Positions 31,618 through 38,646 of a stretch of DNA of 38,646 nt are shown here, one piece after another (the first letter of the stretch is position 1; every line of letters begins with the position of its first letter). A program made the translations under genes and the position numbers. A model generated the notes under the pieces. The model saw nothing but the letters and a program-made list of their open reading frames with translations, did no database searches and was not told the origin of the DNA. The stretch spans positions 1 to 38,646 of the forward strand of contig JBHHWH010000013.1 of the NCBI GenBank assembly GCA_046756405.1, read 5' to 3'. The DNA comes from JBHHWH01 sp046756405 (GTDB lineage Bacteria > Actinomycetota > Acidimicrobiia > Spongiisociales > ZC4RG35).

Positions 31618-34322
31618 CCGGTGTTACGCATACCGGCAGCGATGCCGTTGACGGTCAGAAGCAGCGCCCGGTCGAGATCGTCGGAGTCCTCGCCGGTGCG
31701 GCTGCGGGCCAGCAGCGACACTTGGAGGTAGTTGATGGGGTCGAGGTAGATGTCCCGGACGGAAAGGGTGCGGCGGAGTAACGGTGAGTCCTCCAGAAGC
31801 TCCTTCCGACCCCTCAGATCGAGGATCTGGGAGCGGGTCAGCTCCATCTCGGCCCGGATCATGTCCAGTAGATGGTGATGCTGTGGCTCGACCAGGGCCT
31901 CCACATAGTGGGCGGCGATGTCGAGGTCGGTCTTGAACAATGTCATCTCCACGTTGGAGAGGAAGGTGTCCATGAAGCCCCATTGGGAGATCATCTCCCG
32001 TAGCACGCTCTCGTAACCCTCCTGGCGGGCTTCCTCGAGGCCAGAGCCCACGCCGAACCAGCCGGGGATGATCTGCCGGGTCTGGGTCCAGCCGAACACC
32101 CAGGGGATAGCCCGCAGGTCGTCGATGCCGCCGGCTCCGCCGGGACGGCGCGACGGGCGGCTGCCGATGTTCATCTTTCCCAACTCTTCCACCGGAGTGG
32201 AGGAGAGGAAGTAGGGGACAAGGCCCGGGTCCTCCACCAGACTCCGGTAGGCGGTATGGGCCGCCTCCGAGAAGACGTCCATGGCTTCGAACCAGCGCTT
32301 CAGGGTCTCCTCGGGGCGGCGGGACCGGCGATGGAGCAGCGAGCTCTCCAGCACCGAGGCCACCATGAGTTCCAGGTTGCGGGCGGCGATGTGGGGGTTG
32401 CCGTACTTCTCGGAGATCACCTCGCCCTGTTCGGTGACCTTGAGGTCACCGTCGACGGTTCCGAAGGGCTGGGCGAGGATGGCGGCGTGAGTTGGGCCAC
32501 CCCCGCGGCCAACGGTGCCGCCCCGGCCGTGAAACAGGCGGAGGCGGACTTCGTGGCTCTCGGCCACCTCGCGCATCGCCCGCTGCGCCTTGTAGATTTC
32601 CCACTGGGAGGTGGCGATGCCGCCCACCTTGTTGGAGTCTGAGTACCCCAGCATTACCTCCTGAACGTTTCCCCGCAGCTCAACCAACTTTCGGTACTGG
32701 GGGTTGAAGAAGAGATCGTCGAGAAGGGATCCTGCCGAGCGCAGATCGTCGATGGTCTCCACCAGGGGAACAAAGCCGATATCGGCTATATCTCTGGCCA
32801 GGTCCACGAGCCCTGCCTCACGGGCCAGGACCACGCCTTCGAGCACGTCGGTGGCGCTCTCGGTCATCGAGATGATGTAGCTCTCGACCACCTGCTTCCC
32901 ATAGCGAAGGTGGGCCTCCCGGATCGCCTTGAAGGTGTCCAGGGCCTGGGCTGCCTCTCCGGAGAGGGCAGTGGTGGGTCCGGTCAAGGGTCGTGGCCCT
33001 GCTAGCTCAGCGGTGAGTACCTGGAGGCGCTGGTTGCCTCCCATCGCCGCCAGGTCCATACCCACTAGCGCGCATATCTCCTCGACAGCCCGGCGGTGGC
33101 GGCGGGCGTGCTCTCGCACGTCGAGAGTGGCCATGTGGAAGCCGAAGGTCTCTACTGCCCGCTGTACCCGGGCCACAGCACCCTGGGCGATCAGAGCCCC
33201 GCGGGCCTGGCGTAGAGACGCCGCCATCAGATCGAGGTCCGTCAGCATCTCGGCGGGATCGCGGTAGTCGAATCCCGGGACATGCGGGGTGGATTCGCGG
33301 ATGCGGCGGCGGGTGTTGATCAGCTTGGCATGGATGTATGAGCACTTGAGGCGGTAGGGCTCGCCTTCGATCCGGCGTTGCTCCCGCTGCCACACCGCGG
33401 GCAGATGTTCGCGGTCGCTTTCGAGGGAAGCACCGAGCTCATCGCTTATAGGGACCAGCCGCTCTGACATGGAGAGCTCGTCGGAGAGCCTCTCCACCAG
33501 CCTGATGAGATGGGTGAGGCCCCGATCGTGCTGAAGGGCTAGGACCTCGAGGGTTGTCTCTGGAGTCACCTCCGGGTTGCCGTCCCGGTCGCCTCCCACC
33601 CATGTGCCGAAACGGAGCGCCACCGTCTCCGGTCCTCCGCCCAGGCGCTCAAGTTCCAGGGCTACCAGATCTGCGATGTCGCCGACCACCTCCTCGGCGA
33701 GGGCCACCAGGTAGTAGAGGGCGGAGCGGGCCTCATCCACCGGCGTCGGGCGTCTCCGCCGTAGCTCGTCGGTCTGCCAGATCTGGTCGATCAACTCGGC
33801 GGTGCGGCGATCGATCAGGGCCACCTTCTCGGGGTCGCCGGCTGCCATCCGGTCCTCGATCAACTCGGCGATGGCCGCCCGCTTGTTGAGGATGCTACGG
33901 CGGGCAGCCTCGGTGGGATGAGCGGTGAACACGGGTCTGACTTCGAGGCGGTCTAGGACAGCGGAGATCAGTTCTCCGTCGAGATCGGCTGCGGCGATAC
34001 GGTCCACGGTCGCCTCGAGGTATCGGTCGTCGGGGGCCAATTCGTCGACGCGGTGGACCTGTTCCGCCACATTGGCGAGATGGAAGTAGGTGGTGAAGGC
34101 CCGTACCAGAGGGATGACCCAATCGTTGGGCAGCTCGCCCAGCAGGCTGCGCAACTCACCGGCCGCCTCGGGACTTCCCCCCCTTCTGGAGGACTTGCCC
34201 AACGCTCTGACCTTCTCGACCAACTCGAGGAGCTCGGGTCCGTGCTGACGCACCAGGGTTTCGCCGAGTTGGTTCCCCAGCCGGCGAATGTCAGCTCTGA
34301 GCTGGATGTCTCCCGAAGTCAC
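31614..34322 (-). CDS. ppc: Phosphoenolpyruvate carboxylase
   Basis: Adds bicarbonate to PEP to give oxaloacetate, replenishing the TCA cycle. The 902-residue length is usual. Catalytic His135 is in VFTAHPTEAARRS, the second conserved His/Arg cluster is LFHGRGGTVGRGGGPTH, GYSDSNKVGGIATSQW is the mobile loop, and the C-terminus ends GMRNTG, as in nearly all PEPCs. The start is GTG 34322, 15 bases after the LCP stop, so it may follow the LCP gene in an operon. A glyoxylate-shunt alternative is not seen in the window. Confidence 0.97.
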   Translation of the reverse strand: MTSGDIQLRADIRRLGNQLGETLVRQHGPELLELVEKVRALGKSSRRGGSPEAAGELRSLLGELPNDWVIPLVRAFTTYFHLANVAEQVHRVDELAPDDRYLEATVDRIAAADLDGELISAVLDRLEVRPVFTAHPTEAARRSILNKRAAIAELIEDRMAAGDPEKVALIDRRTAELIDQIWQTDELRRRRPTPVDEARSALYYLVALAEEVVGDIADLVALELERLGGGPETVALRFGTWVGGDRDGNPEVTPETTLEVLALQHDRGLTHLIRLVERLSDELSMSERLVPISDELGASLESDREHLPAVWQREQRRIEGEPYRLKCSYIHAKLINTRRRIRESTPHVPGFDYRDPAEMLTDLDLMAASLRQARGALIAQGAVARVQRAVETFGFHMATLDVREHARRHRRAVEEICALVGMDLAAMGGNQRLQVLTAELAGPRPLTGPTTALSGEAAQALDTFKAIREAHLRYGKQVVESYIISMTESATDVLEGVVLAREAGLVDLARDIADIGFVPLVETIDDLRSAGSLLDDLFFNPQYRKLVELRGNVQEVMLGYSDSNKVGGIATSQWEIYKAQRAMREVAESHEVRLRLFHGRGGTVGRGGGPTHAAILAQPFGTVDGDLKVTEQGEVISEKYGNPHIAARNLELMVASVLESSLLHRRSRRPEETLKRWFEAMDVFSEAAHTAYRSLVEDPGLVPYFLSSTPVEELGKMNIGSRPSRRPGGAGGIDDLRAIPWVFGWTQTRQIIPGWFGVGSGLEEARQEGYESVLREMISQWGFMDTFLSNVEMTLFKTDLDIAAHYVEALVEPQHHHLLDMIRAEMELTRSQILDLRGRKELLEDSPLLRRTLSVRDIYLDPINYLQVSLLARSRTGEDSDDLDRALLLTVNGIAAGMRNTG

Positions 34323-34337
34323 CGGCGAGAGGCTAAA

Positions 34338-35777
34338 TCATTCGCAGGCCGAGCTGGCTGTGGTAGCTCCAAGGTCGTCGGCAGAGTCGGGATCGATCAG
34401 CGTCCTGAGCACTGCCTCCCGCACCCGGTCGACTTCGGGAACGAGCCCGCCCGTGGGAGCCACACCCGAAGTCCACGAGGCGTCGAAGCCGATTACCCGA
34501 ATGTTGCTGGCGCTCACCTTCGGGATCAGCCGGATCAAGTCCGGAACCAGGTCCAGGGGAAAGTCCGTGGTCACGTTTCGTTCGACGGTCTCCAAGATGT
34601 CACCGAGATTGGTGAGAAGGCGTATCGGATCGGCGCCCTTGGCGAGGGCGGCGAGGAAGCAGCGCTGGCGGGCCATGCGGCGATAGTCCGAGGAGTCGCG
34701 ACGGACGCGTACGTAGCCCAACGCCTCGGCACCGGTGAGCTTCTGAACCCCTCGGTCCAACTCGATCATCTCGTAGGTGCCGGTGTGGGGGTCATATATC
34801 GGGGCTGATACATGACGGTCCACTTTCATCGTCACTCCTCCGAGCACGTCGATGAGATCGGCGAAGCCGGTGAGGTCCACCAAAGCGAAGTAGTCGATGG
34901 GTAGTCCAGTGAGGTACTCCACCACATCACCGATCGCAGCCGCGCCCGGGTACGGACCTCGGAAGGCTTCCGGGTTTCTCAGACCCCAGGCGTATACGGT
35001 GTTGAGGAGAGAGCCCGAGTAGGGGGTGCCATCGGAGAAGGTGAATCCGCCCCAGTTGCGGGGAAGGCTGAACAGCGCCGTTGTCCCGGAGGTGGGATCG
35101 ATGGAGGCGACGATGATCGAGTCGGTGCGGATGCCGCTCCGGCCGGGCCCCGCATCGCCCCCAAGGAGAAGGATGTTCGTGCGCTTTCCCCCGAAGGGGA
35201 TGTTGGAGCGCGGGCTGACGGGGGCAGTCAGCTCATCAAACGCCATGGGCAGAGCGTCTTCAGAGGTGGGCTGGGGAATGCTGAAGGGGAGCGGCGCCAT
35301 GGCGCCTATGACCGGGCCCGGGGGCATAGTCGTGGTGGTGGTTGAGGAAGCAGCGGTCTCTGCCGTGACCGGGGGCGCCGCAGCGAAGACTTCGATCAAG
35401 GTGCCTCGGGCCGTCAACCCGGCCCAAGCCACAACTGCATGTGGTGCGACGGCCACTAAGACGAGAAGGAGCGGGACCAGTCGTCGCTGACCTCCCTTAG
35501 CCCACCAGGCATGGGCACTCGAGGCAGCCCTGGCCAGGGCGATAGCCAGATTGGCGACTACCAGGAGCATCAGCGTGTCCGGGTCAGAGAGACGCGCCGC
35601 TAGTTCCACCGGTCCAAGCTTCAGAAACAGCAGGGCGCCCACCCCCACGACGAGCAGGCTGAGGGCTATCAACGTCCAACCGAGCCGCCGCTGGGCAGTG
35701 GCGAGCTGACCCCACCCGGGCAGGATCAGGGAACGTATCCCCGCGCCGAGGGGTGAGGGTTTGAGGTGCTTCGCCAC
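34338..35777 (-). CDS. LytR-CpsA-Psr (LCP) family cell-wall glycopolymer ligase with extra membrane domain
   Basis: LCP enzymes attach lipid-linked glycopolymers to peptidoglycan outside the cell. The 479-residue protein has an N-terminal P-G-W-G-Q segment and three hydrophobic helices (residues about 34-54, 68-88 and 98-120) before a Thr-rich linker (TTTTT). The LCP domain, about 200-445, has NILLLGGDAGPGRSGIRTDS, DPTSGTTALFSLPRN and the conserved Arg cluster YVRVRRDSSDYRRMARQR. The start is GTG. Most LCP proteins have one membrane helix; three plus the PGWGQ region is a different N-terminal organisation. Confidence 0.87.
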   Translation of the reverse strand: MAKHLKPSPLGAGIRSLILPGWGQLATAQRRLGWTLIALSLLVVGVGALLFLKLGPVELAARLSDPDTLMLLVVANLAIALARAASSAHAWWAKGGQRRLVPLLLVLVAVAPHAVVAWAGLTARGTLIEVFAAAPPVTAETAASSTTTTTMPPGPVIGAMAPLPFSIPQPTSEDALPMAFDELTAPVSPRSNIPFGGKRTNILLLGGDAGPGRSGIRTDSIIVASIDPTSGTTALFSLPRNWGGFTFSDGTPYSGSLLNTVYAWGLRNPEAFRGPYPGAAAIGDVVEYLTGLPIDYFALVDLTGFADLIDVLGGVTMKVDRHVSAPIYDPHTGTYEMIELDRGVQKLTGAEALGYVRVRRDSSDYRRMARQRCFLAALAKGADPIRLLTNLGDILETVERNVTTDFPLDLVPDLIRLIPKVSASNIRVIGFDASWTSGVAPTGGLVPEVDRVREAVLRTLIDPDSADDLGATTASSACE

Positions 35778-35843
35778 GGTGAAACAACGATTATGCCCAA
35801 GGCGAAGGTTCCGTTGCTGACTTCTGGGCGGACGCTCTGGCGT

Positions 35844-36620
35844 TCAGGCGTCTTCGGGGCGCTGCTTGTGGATACGTCCCTCGACGCCGTGAAGGGAGAG
35901 CCCGGTTCCCGCTCCGTAGCGAACCAGGGTCATTTCAGCGAGGATGGAAACGGCCACTTCCTGGGGCGACTCGGCACCGATGTCGAGACCGACTGGCCCA
36001 TAGATCCGGGAGGTGTCCTCTTCGGTAAAGCCCATGCGCTGGAGCCTCTCCACCCGGAGCTTGTGAGTGCGACGGCTTCCCATGGCGCCGATGTAGCGGG
36101 CCTCGTTCTTCAGTGCCGCCTCCAGCACTGGGGTCTCATGCCGGGTGTCGTGGGAGAGGACCACGACCCAGGTGCGTCGGTCGAAGTGGAGCTGATCCAT
36201 GAGGTCCGCAGGCCAGCCCACCAGCACCTGATGTGCCTCGGGAAACCGTTCCGGCGTGGCGAAGGCCGATCTCGAGTCGACCACCGTCACCCTGTAGCCC
36301 ATGTGGGTGGCGATGGTGGTCAGGGACTGGGCGATGTGGACGGCCCCAAAGATCAACAGGTCGGGTGGCGGCGCCAGGGTCTCGTAGAAGACCGTGTGCT
36401 CGCCGTAGGTGAGGGCACGGTGCTGCTCGTAGCGCATCAGCTCCACGGCGTCGTCACTGACCGTTGCTGCCATTTCGTCGGGGAGCGTGCCCGCGACGGG
36501 CTTGCCGTCCTGATCGAGGACGGCCTTCCTCCCCAGGGCGGGCCCTTCAATGAAGGTGACAACGGAGCCGAACTCCTCGGCGTCGAGGATCCGTTGAATG
36601 GCGTCGAGGACTTCGCTCAC
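35844..36620 (-). CDS. XdhC C-terminal (Rossmann) domain protein, second half of a split XdhC
   Basis: XdhC proteins bring mature, often sulfurated, molybdenum cofactor to xanthine/CO-dehydrogenase-family enzymes. The protein of 258 residues starts at GTG 36620, overlapping the preceding stop (GTGA); a longer frame upstream is a shadow. It contains the XdhC_C Rossmann fold: LLIFGAVHIAQSL, then VVVLSHDTRHETPVLEAALK, YIGAMGSRRTHKLR and YGPVGLDIGAESPQEVAVSI. The first domain is encoded by the next gene upstream, so the two domains are separate proteins. Last gene of the molybdenum-hydroxylase cluster in the window. Confidence 0.88.
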   Translation of the reverse strand: MSEVLDAIQRILDAEEFGSVVTFIEGPALGRKAVLDQDGKPVAGTLPDEMAATVSDDAVELMRYEQHRALTYGEHTVFYETLAPPPDLLIFGAVHIAQSLTTIATHMGYRVTVVDSRSAFATPERFPEAHQVLVGWPADLMDQLHFDRRTWVVVLSHDTRHETPVLEAALKNEARYIGAMGSRRTHKLRVERLQRMGFTEEDTSRIYGPVGLDIGAESPQEVAVSILAEMTLVRYGAGTGLSLHGVEGRIHKQRPEDA

Positions 36621-36925
36621 CAGGTCTCGATGTAGACGTCGATGGTGCCACCGCAGGCCATGCCCACCTCGAAGGCGTCCTCGTCGGCGATGCCGTAGGT
36701 CACCAACTTTGGCCTCCCGGTCTCGATGACCTCTTGGGCATGGAGGAACACGTCGTTCTCGACACATCCGCCACTGACGGATCCCTCCATGTCCCCGGTA
36801 TCGGAGACCAGGAACTTGGACCCCTCGGGGCGGGGCGCGCTGCCGTACACCCGAACGACGGTGGCCACGGCGACCTTTTTGCCTTCGTCCACCCAACGAT
36901 TACGAAGCGCGAGTTGGTTTCTCAC
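36617..36925 (-). CDS. XdhC/CoxI N-terminal domain protein, first half of a split XdhC
   Basis: The 102-residue product from GTG 36925 contains the XdhC_CoxI N-domain: KKVAVATVVRVYGSAPRPEG, SKFLVSDTGDMEGSVSGGCV and GMACGGTIDVYIE. The Cys of SGGCVE and of MACGG are the family's conserved pair. It overlaps the following gene by 4 bases. Such split pairs occur in CO-dehydrogenase clusters of other Gram-positive and Chloroflexi-like bacteria. The start is uncertain, since the frame is open upstream and no clear ribosome site was found. Confidence 0.8.
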   Translation of the reverse strand: MRNQLALRNRWVDEGKKVAVATVVRVYGSAPRPEGSKFLVSDTGDMEGSVSGGCVENDVFLHAQEVIETGRPKLVTYGIADEDAFEVGMACGGTIDVYIETW

Positions 36926-36938
36926 AGTCAACGTTTTA

Positions 36939-37849
36939 TCACACGCTGGCGTAATTCGCGGGAGAGCTCTCAAACGCGGTCTTGCAGACCGGCGAGCAGA
37001 AGTAGAAGGTTTCACCTTCGTGCTCGGAGATCCAGCGGGCCGAGGCTACTTCCACCTCCATATCGCAGACGGGGTCGGTCTCCAGGTGGGGAGCCTCCGA
37101 GGGTTGCGGCCAGCCCCGCAGCTCTCCTTCCGCCCGGCGTCTGACCAGGTCGGCGAGGATCGAAACCCCGATCTCCCTATGGGCTATGTGCCCCAAGTCG
37201 ATTCCTGCGGGCGCATGCACCCTGGCCAGCCCTTCGTCGTCGACACCCCGATCAGCAAGGTAGCCGAGGACGGTCCCTGCCCGTTTTCGGGATGCTACGA
37301 GCCCGATGTATCCGGCTTCGGTCCTGAGAGCCGCTTCGAGGGCCGGTTCGTCGTAGTGGCCCTGAGTGGCCACCACGATGGCGCTGTGCGGCCCTACCGA
37401 CGGCAGCGCCAGGTCCTCGTCTACTGCCTCGGCGCGCCACCCCAGCGCCTTTGCCATCTCGACCAGGGTTGATACGGCCGGGGACCGGCCTATGACCACC
37501 AGTTGAGGTTCCGGAAGCACCGGCTCGAGGAATACCTCCAGTGACCCCTCGGAGGTGCACGAGATAGGAACTGTGGTGACCCCGGGGCGGCCGACGCGTG
37601 CCAGATCCTCTTCGGTCCCCAGCACCAGCAGTCGCGGACGACCGTCAGCCATGGCTTCCTTCGCCTCCCTCAGGACCACAGGTTTGGCGCACGCTCCGCC
37701 GATCCATCCCTCCACATCTCTGTCGGGGCGAATGATGGCCGTCGAGCCGCGCTTGCCTGAGGAGGGGCCCCGAGCCCATACAACGGTCGCCACCAGGAAC
37801 GGCTCATGGCGGCGGCTTAGGTCGACCGCCAGTTCCAGCAGCTCCGGGT

Positions 37850-37853
<4 letters not shown>
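36939..37853 (-). CDS. XdhC-family molybdenum-hydroxylase maturation protein with C-terminal YHS domain
   Basis: The 304-residue protein starts at ATG 37853, overlapping the stop of the large subunit (ATGA). It holds an XdhC N-domain (FLVATVVWARGPSSGKRGST and GWIGGACAKP), a Rossmann XdhC_C domain (VVIGRSPAVSTLVEMAKALG, YIGLVASRKRAGTVLG, HAPAGIDLGHIAHREIGVSI) and a C-terminal YHS domain (DPVCDMEVE with FYFCSPVCKTAFE) that may bind a metal. The longer frame upstream is a shadow of the large-subunit gene. The coupling to the large subunit suggests it matures that enzyme. Confidence 0.87.

Positions 37854-38646
<793 letters not shown>

Noticed and set aside
36621..36896. N-terminal extension of the XdhC C-terminal protein
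   Set aside because: Arg/Gly-rich shadow of the upstream XdhC N-domain gene; the coupled GTG at 36620 is a better start.

Overview
The window is GC-rich with short intergenic gaps, frequent GTG/TTG starts and many 1-29 bp gene overlaps. It looks like a chromosomal segment of an actinobacterium, possibly of the Acidimicrobiia kind. That placement is an inference from base composition, the actinobacterial style of the LCP, ETF and two-component genes, and the mix of respiratory genes; there is no rRNA or marker phylogeny here to prove it. I see no prophage, CRISPR array, tRNA, rRNA or insertion sequence.

Layout. (1) 62-4302, plus strand: an overlapping N2O-reductase maturation operon (NosB-like membrane protein, nosD, nosF, nosY, nosL); nosZ itself is not in the window and may lie just upstream. 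(2) 4299-6417, minus: a DUF998 membrane protein and an APC amino-acid permease. (3) 6437-6991: a gene graveyard where the C-terminal end of a SAM methyltransferase (minus) abuts the C-terminal end of an ECF42-type sigma factor (plus), followed by dinB. (4) 8310-13319: an SPFH protein, then a LysR regulator divergent from a glycyl-radical enzyme of the YjjI family, its YjjW activase and a flavodoxin. (5) 13330-17970, minus: a LysE exporter, then an etfB-etfA-feruloyl-CoA synthetase operon with a small uncertain downstream ORF. (6) 18037-22675, minus: an arginine operon of the Xanthomonas type: N-acetylornithine carbamoyltransferase, fused N-acetylglutamate synthase/kinase and argC, with thymidine phosphorylase as the last gene and a 22-bp perfect hairpin at its head. 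(7) 22684-26311, minus: a SIMPL lipoprotein and a response regulator/histidine kinase pair. (8) 26349-29936, plus: two membrane proteins, one with a few heme-copper-oxidase-like histidines, and an ABC-2 exporter. (9) 29933-35777: an alkyltransferase-like protein, upp, a frameshifted alpha/beta hydrolase, ppc and a LytR-CpsA-Psr protein. (10) 35844-38646, minus: a split XdhC pair, a YHS-fused XdhC and the C-terminal part of a CO dehydrogenase/xanthine dehydrogenase large subunit that runs off the window.

Taken together the genes suggest a facultative respirer that can reduce N2O, carries a molybdenum hydroxylase of the CO-dehydrogenase family with its maturation factors, degrades hydroxycinnamates through CoA thioesters, and makes arginine through acetylated intermediates past ornithine. 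The most unusual parts are the acetylcitrulline-type arginine operon with a substitution at a normally modified lysine, the YjjI/YjjW/flavodoxin unit of unknown substrate, the two-component/HCO-like/ABC cluster, and the chimeric scar at about 6581-6590.
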